From NCBI GenBank assembly GCA_000014925.1, contig CP000474.1, positions 2,108,001-2,172,000 on the forward strand: a stretch of 64,000 nucleotides of DNA, given 5' to 3'. Below the pieces are notes generated by a model that was not told the origin of the DNA, did no database searches, and was given only the letters and a program-made list of their open reading frames with translations. How positions within the stretch are numbered: the stretch's first letter is position 1; the number at the start of each line of letters is the position of its first letter. Origin of the DNA: Paenarthrobacter aurescens TC1. Lineage in GTDB: Bacteria; Actinomycetota; Actinomycetes; Actinomycetales; Micrococcaceae. Below, piece by piece: positions 49,935 to 58,618 of the stretch. A program made the position numbers and the translations under genes.

Positions 49935-51164
49935 ATGCTCCGCCAACGAAGCACCCGCCTGGGAGGCATCGCACTGATGGCCGGGATGACGCTCCTGGCC
50001 TCCGCCTGCGCCAGCACCACATCAGGCAGCACCACTCTAGAAGGTACAGCCGGGTCGCCCAGCGCGTCCTCCACGGACTCCGCAGAGGCTCACGGACGCG
50101 TTGCTATCTCCTACCCGGGAGGCATCAGCGTCCTGGACAGCAAAACACTGGAGGTGGTCAAGAAATTCGACTCCGAAGAGTTCACCAGGCTGAACGCTGC
50201 CGGCGACGGCCGCCACGTTATTGTCACCACTAAGGCAGGCTTTCAGCTTCTGGACACGGTGGAACCTAAGCTCACTGAGCTGGTGGTGGACGCAACGGCT
50301 GCCGGGCACGTAGTCCGGCACGCCGGCAAGACGGTCCTGTTCGACGACGGTACGGGAACCACCACCATCCTGAAGACCGACGCCCTCGCCAAGGCAGAGG
50401 GTGCTTTGCCTGAGGCGCAGACGTACAAGGCCGACTCCGCACACCATGGAGTGTCCATTGTGTTGGAGGACGGGAAGCTCCTTACCACCCTTGGTGACAA
50501 ATCGTCACGCAGTGGTGCCATTGCGCTCGAATCCCACGGCGACCACTGGGACAAAGTGGCCGAGAGCAAAGAATGCCCCGGGATCCATGGCGAAGGAACT
50601 GCAGCTGATGAGGCAGTGATCTTTGGCTGCGAGGACGGCGCCCTGCTGTACCACCACGGAAAGTTCGAGAAGTTCACGGCACCGGATAAGTACGGCCGGA
50701 TGGGCAATGCCTTCGTCTCCGAGACCAGTCCGATTGTGGTGGGCGACTACAAAACTGACCCTGACGCTGAAGGCTACCTCCTCAACTCTGTGGCGCTGAT
50801 CGACACGGATCAGCACACCTTCAATGTGGTCAAGCTCCCGGAAGCCGTCCAGTACACCTTCCGGGATGTCGCCCGGGGACCCGGAGACTTGGCCTACATC
50901 CTCTCCACGAACGGCTCAATCCACGTGCTGGATCCAAAGGACGGGAAGATCGTCAACGAGTTCCCCGTGATCAAAGCCTGGGAAGGCCCGGCTGATTGGC
51001 AGGACGCCCACCCCGCCATCGTGGTCAACGGGAACATCGCGTACGTCACCGAACCGACAGCAAACACCGTACATTCGGTGGATCTGACCACGGGGAAGAT
51101 CACAGCATCGTCCAAGCTGGACGTCGTGCCCAACGAAATCGCCATCACCCTCGGAACGCACTGA
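49935..51164 (+). CDS. Second AztD-family zinc chaperone
   Basis: A 409-residue paralogue of the aztD product two genes upstream. It has a lipoprotein signal (LLASAC, about residues 21-26) and the same propeller-like repeats. SKECPGIHGEGTAAD and IFGCEDGALLYHHGKF correspond to the Cys pair region of the first copy, with more His (ESHGDHWDK, YHHGKF). ATG 49935 was chosen for AGGA 8 nt upstream; ATG 49920 is in frame. It lies 65 nt after aztC, so it probably belongs to the same zinc operon. A separate metal-sensing or delivery role is possible. Confidence 0.85.
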   Translation: MLRQRSTRLGGIALMAGMTLLASACASTTSGSTTLEGTAGSPSASSTDSAEAHGRVAISYPGGISVLDSKTLEVVKKFDSEEFTRLNAAGDGRHVIVTTKAGFQLLDTVEPKLTELVVDATAAGHVVRHAGKTVLFDDGTGTTTILKTDALAKAEGALPEAQTYKADSAHHGVSIVLEDGKLLTTLGDKSSRSGAIALESHGDHWDKVAESKECPGIHGEGTAADEAVIFGCEDGALLYHHGKFEKFTAPDKYGRMGNAFVSETSPIVVGDYKTDPDAEGYLLNSVALIDTDQHTFNVVKLPEAVQYTFRDVARGPGDLAYILSTNGSIHVLDPKDGKIVNEFPVIKAWEGPADWQDAHPAIVVNGNIAYVTEPTANTVHSVDLTTGKITASSKLDVVPNEIAITLGTH

Positions 51165-51184
51165 CCTACTACTACTGATTTATC

Positions 51185-51225
51185 AACCAAGGGCAGGACC
51201 ACTGATGGTGGTCCTGCCCTTGGTT
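51185..51225. terminator. Terminator hairpin after the azt operon
   Basis: A perfect 18-bp stem (51185-51202 with 51208-51225) and a 5-nt loop lie 20 nt after the last azt gene and 109 nt before the end of the convergent transporter gene. No T-tract follows on the plus strand (GGCTGG), so it may act as a stem-only terminator for both sides. Confidence 0.65.
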
Positions 51226-51333
51226 GGCTGGGTCCGTTCCTGCGCCCGTCGGTCGGGCTTCCTGTTGCGAATGGAGTGCAGGTGCGGTCCGTGCCGGCCG
51301 ACGGCGTGCGTCGGCAGTTTGTTGGTTTCGGGG

Positions 51334-52782
51334 TTACATGATGCCGGTGGGTACCAGCAGCGCCCAGGCAAGGGCGGGTGCGACGAGGACTACTCCGCCT
51401 GCGTACATCATCAGTTGCTTGTAGACGCGCTGCCTGTCGTCTTCGCGGGCGTTCGCTACTACCAGGGCACCGTCGGTGGAGAAGGGCGATACGTCCACGA
51501 CGGTTGCGGCGATGGCGAGAGCGGCCACCGTACCTGAGGCGCTGAGTGAGCTGGTCGCCAGCAGGGGCCCGGCCAGGGGGATGAAGGCGGTGAGCAGCGC
51601 AGTGGACGAAGCGAAGGCTGAACCGACGCCGATCACGTAGCAGAGTACCAGGGCGATGAGCAGCGGAGCGCCGAGGGCGAGGGCTTGCTCGGCAAGGGTA
51701 TCGATGACGCCGACGTGCTGGAGCAGGGAGACGTAGGTGATCATGCCGGCGACGAGCAGGACCGTGGACCAGGAGACGCCGCCGATGAAGGTCCGGTGTT
51801 CCTTGATGTTGACCAGGGCCAGGAGGAGCCCGGCGGAGAGGGCAACGAAGCCGATGGGCATGTGGAAGCCCAGGGCGCAGACGAGCATGGCGACGATCAG
51901 TGCCAGGGTGAGGATCTGCTGGCCGTGCGGCCGCGTGGTGCGTGTGGTGTCGAGGTCGGCGTGTTGGCCCGTGGCACCGTCGCGGAGTTTTCCAAGGAGG
52001 GCGAACAGCACCACGGTCAGGACGGACAGGATGAGGTTCAGGGCGAAGCTGGCTCCGAAGAGCGCGCCTTGGGAGATGGGGAAGCCGTTCTTCACAGCGA
52101 TGTCATGAACCAGCACACCTGCCACGGAGAGTGGGGAGAATCCGCCGGCGTGGGCTCCGTTGATGATGAAGGCGCCCATGAGGACAGGATGGATGCGTGA
52201 CTCGTAGGCGAGACCGATGGCGGCGGGTGCCAGCAGTGCGACGGCGGCGGGGGAGAAGGTGCCCAGTGCAGTCAGGGACGCGGCGAGGAGGAAGAATACC
52301 CAGGGCAGAAGCAGGGTTTTGCCTCGGACGAGCCGGACGCAGGTTTGGACGATGATGTCGACGGTGCCGTTGCGTTGGGCCATGCTGAAGAAGTACGTGA
52401 CGCCGATGATGGTGATGACGATGTTTGCGGGGAAGTCGGCCAGGATTTCCTTGTCGGTCATACCGAGCATGAAGTAGCCGACGCCGAAGGAGGCGACGAG
52501 TCCCATCACGCCGATGTTCAACGGCCACTTGGTGGCGACGACGAACATCACAACGAGGATGACCAGAGGGATGATCTGGGTGGCGGTCATGGTCGGCTCC
52601 GATTCCGGGGTGGCCGCCGGGTTAAGGATGGCACCCCCGAACAGGATGGCAACCAGACCCAGGATGACGGAAGCGGCAACCGTTATCAGCAGGATACGGC
52701 GGCGGTTGTTGGGCCGCTGGGAACGTTCTTCCCGGATGTTGCTCTCTGCCTCGGGAGCTGGTTGGTAAATAGTCTTAGCCAT
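51334..52782 (-). CDS. MatC/SLC13-like carboxylate transporter
   Basis: A 482-residue polytopic inner-membrane protein with about 11-12 hydrophobic segments. It resembles the dicarboxylate carrier MatC (malonate transport) and the SLC13/CitM superfamily: AGGFSPLSVAGVLVHDIAVKNGFPI and, near the C-terminus, VVDVSPFSTDGALVVANA are hairpin-like motifs of the type that bind substrate. The first 35 residues are charged and cytoplasmic. It lies 12 nt after the PrpF-like gene in one operon, so it likely imports the carboxylate on which that isomerase's pathway acts. Confidence 0.85.
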   Translation of the reverse strand: MAKTIYQPAPEAESNIREERSQRPNNRRRILLITVAASVILGLVAILFGGAILNPAATPESEPTMTATQIIPLVILVVMFVVATKWPLNIGVMGLVASFGVGYFMLGMTDKEILADFPANIVITIIGVTYFFSMAQRNGTVDIIVQTCVRLVRGKTLLLPWVFFLLAASLTALGTFSPAAVALLAPAAIGLAYESRIHPVLMGAFIINGAHAGGFSPLSVAGVLVHDIAVKNGFPISQGALFGASFALNLILSVLTVVLFALLGKLRDGATGQHADLDTTRTTRPHGQQILTLALIVAMLVCALGFHMPIGFVALSAGLLLALVNIKEHRTFIGGVSWSTVLLVAGMITYVSLLQHVGVIDTLAEQALALGAPLLIALVLCYVIGVGSAFASSTALLTAFIPLAGPLLATSSLSASGTVAALAIAATVVDVSPFSTDGALVVANAREDDRQRVYKQLMMYAGGVVLVAPALAWALLVPTGIM

Positions 52783-52794
52783 GGTGGTTTCTCC

Positions 52795-53907
52795 TCATCG
52801 AGTGGCTGTTGCTAGTGAGGCTTCGACGGCGTTGCCGAGAGTCTCCGGGAGATGAATGATGCTGGTGGCGATGGTGCGGGCGGTCCGGTCGACGCCGACC
52901 AGAAGGGACCCGTCGTGCTCCTCGCTCCAGGTCTCGATGACGCCGGCCGGCGTCCTGAGTTTCAGAACTGATTCGTCTGCGTTGCCGGTGATGGTGTTCA
53001 GCACGGTGTCGGGTGTCCGGGCTGCGAGCGTAAGGGCAATGCTGCCGGTGATGGCCAACGCCGGATGCGGCTTGCCCATCGACAGCATCATCACGTTGAC
53101 GTCGCACTCCGGCCCGGTGGGTGGGCCGACGATTGCGAGCTTGGGAACGGCGCGTGCGGCTTGGGCTGGAGTTGCTGCCATTCCCATCCGGACGGCTGCC
53201 TGACGACGGATGACGTCCAGGGTGTCCAGGTGCAATTCCACGCTGGCCTTCCACGTCTCGTAGCGGGCAGTGTCCAGTCCAAGTTCCTCGGCCCGGACGA
53301 TGACTACCGGGGCGCCGGCGTCCACCATTGATACGGTCCAGCGGGTTCCGCCGGCCATGATCGTGTCTGACGCCTCACCCGTGGGGAGCAGATGTCCGGT
53401 GGTCTTGCCGGCCGGATCTTGGAAGCCAAGACCGACTCTGTAGCCGGGAAACACAACGCCGGGCATGTGCGCGTCCGGGGTGATCGGCAGCGCGCCGGCA
53501 GGTGTGGAAACCCGCTGGATGATGATCTGGCCCGTGTTGGTGTTACGGGTGACGATGCGCGTGGAATCACTACTGGGTACAACCCAGCCTTTCTCGATGG
53601 CGTAGAGGCCGACGACGGCGGAGCAGTTCCCGCAGTTGCTGCCCCAGTCAACGGTGGCCTCCTCGATGCCGACCTGGGCGAAGGTGAACTCGACATCGAC
53701 ATCATCGCCTGCCGGTCGGCTGAGGATCATTGCCTTGCTGGTAGTCGACGTAGCCCCGCCCACCCCATCGATCTGCCGGGAGTCCGGGCTGCCGAAGAGC
53801 CTGGGCAGAAGCACGTCCCAGTCTGTGCCGGCCATATCGGTGGGGCCTGTTTCGAAGACCCAGCATTTGCTGGTGCCTCCACGCATCCATTCGGCTTCGA
53901 TCTTCAT
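52795..53907 (-). CDS. PrpF-family isomerase (4-oxalomesaconate tautomerase/aconitate isomerase-like)
   Basis: PrpF-fold isomerases move double bonds in unsaturated tricarboxylates, such as trans-aconitate or 4-oxalomesaconate. The 370-residue protein has the conserved N-terminal WMRGGTSKCWVF with its Cys, DGVGGATSTTSKAMI, DWGSNCGNCSAVVG with the second Cys and PECDVNVMMLSMGKPHPALAIT. ATG 53907 follows AGGGAA by 6 nt; the longer frame to 53985 is less likely. It is divergent from a LysR regulator and followed by a MatC-like transporter. Gallate-pathway partner genes (galD context) are absent here, so aconitate or a related carboxylate is more likely. Confidence 0.88.
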   Translation of the reverse strand: MKIEAEWMRGGTSKCWVFETGPTDMAGTDWDVLLPRLFGSPDSRQIDGVGGATSTTSKAMILSRPAGDDVDVEFTFAQVGIEEATVDWGSNCGNCSAVVGLYAIEKGWVVPSSDSTRIVTRNTNTGQIIIQRVSTPAGALPITPDAHMPGVVFPGYRVGLGFQDPAGKTTGHLLPTGEASDTIMAGGTRWTVSMVDAGAPVVIVRAEELGLDTARYETWKASVELHLDTLDVIRRQAAVRMGMAATPAQAARAVPKLAIVGPPTGPECDVNVMMLSMGKPHPALAITGSIALTLAARTPDTVLNTITGNADESVLKLRTPAGVIETWSEEHDGSLLVGVDRTARTIATSIIHLPETLGNAVEASLATATR

Positions 53908-54016
53908 GGTGTTCCCTGCTTCCCGTGGCGCTTTGTAAACTTTGTGACCTATAACGAGAATGATGCGGATCACACATGAAGACAATGTTGGATATCCGTG
54001 GGGGAATGTAGCTTTA

Positions 54017-54036
54017 CTTCATTCATTGCTGTGAAG
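54017..54036. promoter_or_regulatory. Candidate LysR binding site between prpF-like and lysR genes
   Basis: CTTCA (54017-54021) and TGAAG (54032-54036) form an inverted repeat with a 10-nt spacer, 90 nt upstream of lysR and 110 nt upstream of the PrpF gene. LysR-type sites usually have short arms of this kind. Weak evidence. Confidence 0.3.
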
Positions 54037-54125
54037 AGCTTCCTGTGCCTCTTCTGTGAACGACTCATCCTTGATCATCACGGAACTGGCCCTTGACACA
54101 CCGGTACCTTGCATAGAATGAACTA

Positions 54126-55085
54126 ATGAAGAACAAGGGTGAAGCATTGCTTAACGATGAATACTCGGATTTGTTCGATATCCGGCGGCTTGCCCTGCTG
54201 GTGGAGGTGGTTGAGCATGGATCGATCACGGCGGCGGCTGACATCATGATGTATTCGCCCTCAGCCGTCTCGCAGCAGCTGCGGAAGCTGGAACAGGAAG
54301 TGGGCCAGCCCCTCCTCAACCGCAGATCCCGAGGGGTGGTTCCCACTGAGGCGGGTCAAGTGCTGGCGGGGCATGCTCGGAAAATCGTCGGACAGATGAG
54401 GGCAGCCAGGTCCGACCTGGGCCAGATCGCGGGTTTGAGGCGTGGATCGTTGACGGTCGGTACGTTCCCTACGCTGGCCGGTTCCTTTTTGCCATTGGTG
54501 ATCCGCGCGTTCAAAAAGCGATACCCGGCGATCGGCCTCTCCGTGCGCAGCGCGCGCTTCGATGAGCTCGTCTCAGATCTGGAGTCCGGGGTCACTGGAC
54601 TGTGCTTACTCTGGGATTATCCGTGGAACCGGTTCAACGACGAGGCCATTCGGATCACGGAGGTGTTCCAGGAGAGCACGGTGATCCTCGTGGCCAAGGG
54701 ACACCCCCTGGCAGACCGTGATGAAGTGACCATGAAAGAACTCCGCAAGGAGTCATGGATAGTCCGCGCGGAGGCCCACCCTGTAGTGGAGGTACTTCAG
54801 CGATCCGCTCACGACGCCGGCTTTGAGCCGACCATCGGCTTCCTTGCCAATGACTACCAGGAGGCGCAAGCCATGGTGAGTGTCGGCATGGGCGTAGCGA
54901 TGGTCCCCAAGACAGCCGTGGCCCTGCAGCATCCGGATGTCAGGATCCTGAGCCTTGGCCCCGACGCGCCTCAGCGCCGAGTACTTCTGGCCCAACGCCA
55001 GGACAAGGTGTATGCGCCCGCCGAGGTGGCTTTTCACTCAACGCTTCTGGAGATTGCCCGTGAACGTGGCAGTGACTATCTCTAA
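54126..55085 (+). CDS. LysR-family transcriptional regulator
   Basis: A 319-residue regulator. The N-terminal winged HTH (RRLALLVEVVEHGSITAAADIM then SAVSQQLRKLEQEVGQPLLNRRSRG) is typical, followed by the linker helix and the effector domain (GSLTVGTFPTLAGSFLPLVIRAF). It is divergent from the PrpF-transporter operon and so most likely activates it in response to its carboxylate substrate. The first 12 residues before the HTH core (KNKGEALLNDEY) are extra compared with many LysR proteins. Confidence 0.9.
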   Translation: MKNKGEALLNDEYSDLFDIRRLALLVEVVEHGSITAAADIMMYSPSAVSQQLRKLEQEVGQPLLNRRSRGVVPTEAGQVLAGHARKIVGQMRAARSDLGQIAGLRRGSLTVGTFPTLAGSFLPLVIRAFKKRYPAIGLSVRSARFDELVSDLESGVTGLCLLWDYPWNRFNDEAIRITEVFQESTVILVAKGHPLADRDEVTMKELRKESWIVRAEAHPVVEVLQRSAHDAGFEPTIGFLANDYQEAQAMVSVGMGVAMVPKTAVALQHPDVRILSLGPDAPQRRVLLAQRQDKVYAPAEVAFHSTLLEIARERGSDYL

Positions 55086-55190
55086 GGCGATGGCCTCGGG
55101 CAGTCTGTAGAGTCTGCCGAATGAGGTCGCTGCTAGGTGGCATTGACCACATTATTACGTGGGTCCCGGCGGGCTATTTCCCGCAGGCGA

Positions 55191-55209
55191 AGAGGTAAGG
55201 CTAACCTAA
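55191..55209. promoter_or_regulatory. DtxR/IdeR iron box upstream of an Opp-type importer
   Basis: AGAGGTAAGGCTAACCTAA matches the 19-bp IdeR consensus (TTAGGTTAGGCTAACCTAA) at 16 of 19 positions, with a perfect right half. It lies 18 nt before the ATG of the binding-protein gene, where promoter or early transcription would be blocked. Iron-dependent repression of 55228-60194 is inferred. Confidence 0.75.
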
Positions 55210-55227
55210 ATAGTCCTTATTTTCACC

Positions 55228-56817
55228 ATGCCCTCCCGTTCGGGCATGCATAGCAGGCGGTTCACTTTGCGCACTCGCGGCCGATCCACAGCAGCCCTTG
55301 GGCTGGCGTCACTCCTTGTCCTTTCCGGTTGCGGCCTTAGTGGCGGCCAGTCCGCGTCCACCGAGCAGGTGGCGGATACCAATGAGCGCATCGTCGTGGA
55401 CAATTTCCGGGCACCCGTTGCCAACTGGGCCCCCGAGTCGGACGCCGCCTACATCCTGTCACTCTCCGGCTGCTTGGAAACCCTCACCAAGTACGATTCC
55501 GCCCAAGGCAAAGTTGTTCCCTTCCTGGCAACGGAATGGAAGCAGACCTCACCGCTGGAATGGGACTTCACCCTCCGTGAAGGCGTGAAATTCCAGGACG
55601 GTACCGAACTCACCGCAGAGGCCGTGGCCGGCTCGCTCAACCACGTCCTCAAGGCCAAGGTGCCTGCCAGGGCTTTCAGCCCAAGCGTTGTCAGCGGTGT
55701 CCAGGCAATCGATGCAAAGACCGTTCGCGTGACCACGCCCGTGGAGAACCCCTTGGTGCCGTTCCGCCTTGCGAGCGTCAACACCGGCGTTCTTGCCCCG
55801 GCCGCGTATGCCGGCGCCACCGTTGATCCCTTCGGTCACTGCACCGGTCCGTTCACTCCTGTATCGGAGAAAGCGAAGCAGTCCCTGACTCTGGACCGCA
55901 ATGAAAACTACTGGGGCGGCGAGGTGCAGCTCGCAGGGGGTGAGGTCCGTTTCATCACCAACGGCGCGACGCGCGCGGCACAAGTCCAAACCGGCGAGGC
56001 TGACATTTCCCTCTCCATCCCGGCCTCCGCCTTGTCCACGCTCGAAAACGCCCCCGAAGTCTCTGTGCTGAAGGCAGACTCACCGCGTACGGCCACGCTG
56101 TACATGAATAACGGCCGGGCCCCTTTCAACAACGTCGATTTCCGCAAAGCCCTCCGCTCGGCACTGGACCTTGAAGCCCTGGCCGCCAGCGTGTACGAAG
56201 GCGCTGCGCTTCCGGCAGCCGGACCCTATGCGCCTTCCGAACCATGGGCCGCTAGCGATGCAAGCTCACCAAAACAGAACGTTGAAGAAGCGAAGAAGCT
56301 TCTTGCCGCTGCCGGATACACGCCGGACAAGCCCTTGGAAATCATCGCGATTGTTGAACGTGCAGAGTTCGCCGACGTCGCAACCGTGGTCCAGGACAAC
56401 CTCAAGAACATCGGTGTGCCCGTTGTTATCCAGGCCAAGGAATACGCCTCCGCTGAACCCGACGTTCTGGCGGGGAACTACGACATGATCCTGAGCCAGC
56501 GAAACCGGCTCATCGACATTGCCGATCCCATCGGATTCCTGACGGCAGACTATACGTGCAAGGGTACGTACAACCTCAGCCACTTCTGCGACGAAGAGTA
56601 CGACTCGATCATCACCGAAGCAGCCCGCACCTCCAACAGCGAGGAACGCTACAAGCTGTATGCCAAAGCCGGTCAGCTCCTGAATGACCAGGCAGTCAAC
56701 CTTTGGCTCGTCAATGAACAGGCCACCGATGCCATTCGCAGCAACGTCATGTTTTACGTCCAGGATCCGCTGTCCCGTTACGTCCTGACCGCACAAACGG
56801 CCAAGTCCGGCTCCTAG
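55228..56817 (+). CDS. ABC substrate-binding lipoprotein (family 5), likely iron-regulated
   Basis: A 529-residue extracytoplasmic binding protein with a long N-terminal signal peptide and lipobox LVLSGC. Family 5 features include VVPFLATEWKQTSPLEWDFTLREGVKFQDG and FRKALRSALDLEALAASVYEG. This family holds oligopeptide, nickel, heme-linked and metallophore (CntA) binders. The DtxR/IdeR-type box directly upstream suggests that the ligand is an iron complex, siderophore or metallophore. There is no clear ribosome site for ATG 55228; ATG 55246 is an in-frame alternative. The four-gene cluster is a complete importer. Confidence 0.9.
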   Translation: MPSRSGMHSRRFTLRTRGRSTAALGLASLLVLSGCGLSGGQSASTEQVADTNERIVVDNFRAPVANWAPESDAAYILSLSGCLETLTKYDSAQGKVVPFLATEWKQTSPLEWDFTLREGVKFQDGTELTAEAVAGSLNHVLKAKVPARAFSPSVVSGVQAIDAKTVRVTTPVENPLVPFRLASVNTGVLAPAAYAGATVDPFGHCTGPFTPVSEKAKQSLTLDRNENYWGGEVQLAGGEVRFITNGATRAAQVQTGEADISLSIPASALSTLENAPEVSVLKADSPRTATLYMNNGRAPFNNVDFRKALRSALDLEALAASVYEGAALPAAGPYAPSEPWAASDASSPKQNVEEAKKLLAAAGYTPDKPLEIIAIVERAEFADVATVVQDNLKNIGVPVVIQAKEYASAEPDVLAGNYDMILSQRNRLIDIADPIGFLTADYTCKGTYNLSHFCDEEYDSIITEAARTSNSEERYKLYAKAGQLLNDQAVNLWLVNEQATDAIRSNVMFYVQDPLSRYVLTAQTAKSGS

Positions 56818-56847
56818 CAACGAACTGAGACCACCAGACAAACCCGC

Positions 56848-57789
56848 ATGATCACTTTCCTTGCGAAGCGGACGGCGACCCTCGTGGCCGCCGTCCTGCT
56901 GTCGTCTTTCGCTGTCTTCCTGATTCCCTACGTCACCCCGGGCGATCCTGTCCGGAAGATCATCCGCTCCCGCGTCGCCGGGGACATAGTGGACGACGCC
57001 ACCGTTCGGGCTTTGGGAGAGAGCCTTGGACTCGACGATCCCCTTCCCGTCCAATATCTGCGTTGGCTGGGGGACTTCTTCACCGGGGATATGGGGTTAT
57101 CCCATATCAGCAGGACACCCGTGGTTGACCAAGTGATGCCCGCTATGGGCATCACCCTCAGCCTGGTGATCGTGGCCCTGGGCGCGGCAGTGGTGGTATC
57201 GCTGCCCCTTGGGATTGTGGCAGCGCTGAAACAAGGCAGCCGGACCGACAAGTTGATCACCACAGTCACCCAGTCCTTCATCGCAATGCCTGAATACTGG
57301 CTGGCTCCGCTGCTGGTGTTGCTGTTCGCGCTCAAACTGTCCTTGCTGCCCTCTGCAGGGTGGAACACGGCGTCCTCTATCGTCCTGCCGGCGGTAACGC
57401 TGGCATTGCGACCGATCAGCTTCTTCACGTCGGCCGTGCGATCGGGAATGATCGATGCCCTCGAGGCAGAACACATTTCCGCCGCGCGAGCCAGGGGACT
57501 GAGCCACGTGCAGACAGTCATGAGGCACGTTGTTCCCAACGGCCTGGTTCCGTTGTCCACTCTGTTCGCAGTGTGGTTCGCGGGTCTGCTGGGAGGTTCG
57601 GTCATTGTGGAGGTGATCTTCGCGATCCCAGGTATGGGCAGGCTCCTGTACGACTCCGTGGTCAACAGCGACATCCCGTTGGCTCAGGGCGGCGTGGTGG
57701 TTGTCGTGGCACTGGCTGTCACCATCACCACGCTTGCCGACTTCCTGCACCGGATCCTCAGCCCGAAGGTGAGTGGCGCCCTTGCGTAA
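56848..57789 (+). CDS. ABC transporter permease (DppB/NikB-like)
   Basis: A 313-residue inner-membrane permease. The N-terminal FLAKRTATLVAAVLLSSFAVFLIPYVTPGDP is typical for DppB/NikB, followed by six hydrophobic segments and the EAA loop EAEHISAARARGLSHVQTVMRHVVPN. It lies 30 nt after the binding-protein gene and overlaps the next permease by 17 nt. Together they form the channel for the iron-box-controlled importer. Confidence 0.92.
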   Translation: MITFLAKRTATLVAAVLLSSFAVFLIPYVTPGDPVRKIIRSRVAGDIVDDATVRALGESLGLDDPLPVQYLRWLGDFFTGDMGLSHISRTPVVDQVMPAMGITLSLVIVALGAAVVVSLPLGIVAALKQGSRTDKLITTVTQSFIAMPEYWLAPLLVLLFALKLSLLPSAGWNTASSIVLPAVTLALRPISFFTSAVRSGMIDALEAEHISAARARGLSHVQTVMRHVVPNGLVPLSTLFAVWFAGLLGGSVIVEVIFAIPGMGRLLYDSVVNSDIPLAQGGVVVVVALAVTITTLADFLHRILSPKVSGALA

Positions 57790-58618
57790 CCGCTCCGCGA
57801 TCGACGCGGCCGCCGCCGTGATTCTCATCCTGATAGTCGCAGCGGTGGCAGCGGCGCCCTGGCTGGCGCCGTTCCCTCCGGACGATCAGAACCTGGCTGC
57901 GCGGCTTACACCGCCCAGCCCCACACATTGGCTGGGAACGGACCACCTGGGGCGGGACACGCTCAGCCGCTTGCTCGACGGCGGCCGCTTCTCTTTGGTG
58001 GTGGCCGCACTGGCCACTGTGCTGACCGGAATCATTGGGTTGGTCATCGGCGTGCTGAGCGCCCGCCGTAAGGGCTGGCTGGATGAGCTGTTTACGCGCA
58101 CCAATGACGTCCTGCTGGCGTTGCCCGAGATGGTGGTGGCCTTGTTTATCGTCGCTGCCATGGGAACGGGCTTCACATCCCTGCTGGTGGCACTGACCGT
58201 AACAGGCTGGACGCCATTTGCACGGCTTGCCCGAACGCTGGCCTATGACGTTTCGGCACGAGGTTTTGTTGAAGCGGCGCGGGTGGTGGGCTGTTCGCCG
58301 TGGTTCATTATTTTCCGCCACATCCTCCCGCATTTGGCCGCACCTATGGTGGGTCAGGCAACGCTGCGCTTCGGTCAGCTCCTGATCGCGGTCGGAGCAC
58401 TGTCATACCTTGGACTCGGCGTTCAACCGCCGCAATCGGACTGGGGTTCCATGCTGGCAGCGGCGCAACCGTACGCAGAAAGAGCGCCGTGGGGGATTGT
58501 CGCCCCCGGACTCGCCGTTTTTGTGGTGGCCCTCTGCGTGACGCTGATCGGCCAACGCGCATCCCGCCGGGCCTCTGACCCTGTGGACGTCCTTGTGGAG
58601 GAGGGCCAGCATGCCTGA
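57773..58618 (+). CDS. ABC transporter permease (DppC/NikC-like)
   Basis: A 281-residue permease, partner of the previous one. It shows THWLGTDHLGRDTLSRLLDGGRFSL, typical of DppC proteins, and the EAA loop SARGFVEAARVVGCSPWFIIFRHILPH. GTG 57773 is inside the previous gene; TTG 57782 is possible. The first cytoplasmic segment is short compared with the fructan-operon DppC. The stop overlaps the ATPase start by 8 nt. Confidence 0.9.
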   Translation: MAPLRNRSAIDAAAAVILILIVAAVAAAPWLAPFPPDDQNLAARLTPPSPTHWLGTDHLGRDTLSRLLDGGRFSLVVAALATVLTGIIGLVIGVLSARRKGWLDELFTRTNDVLLALPEMVVALFIVAAMGTGFTSLLVALTVTGWTPFARLARTLAYDVSARGFVEAARVVGCSPWFIIFRHILPHLAAPMVGQATLRFGQLLIAVGALSYLGLGVQPPQSDWGSMLAAAQPYAERAPWGIVAPGLAVFVVALCVTLIGQRASRRASDPVDVLVEEGQHA

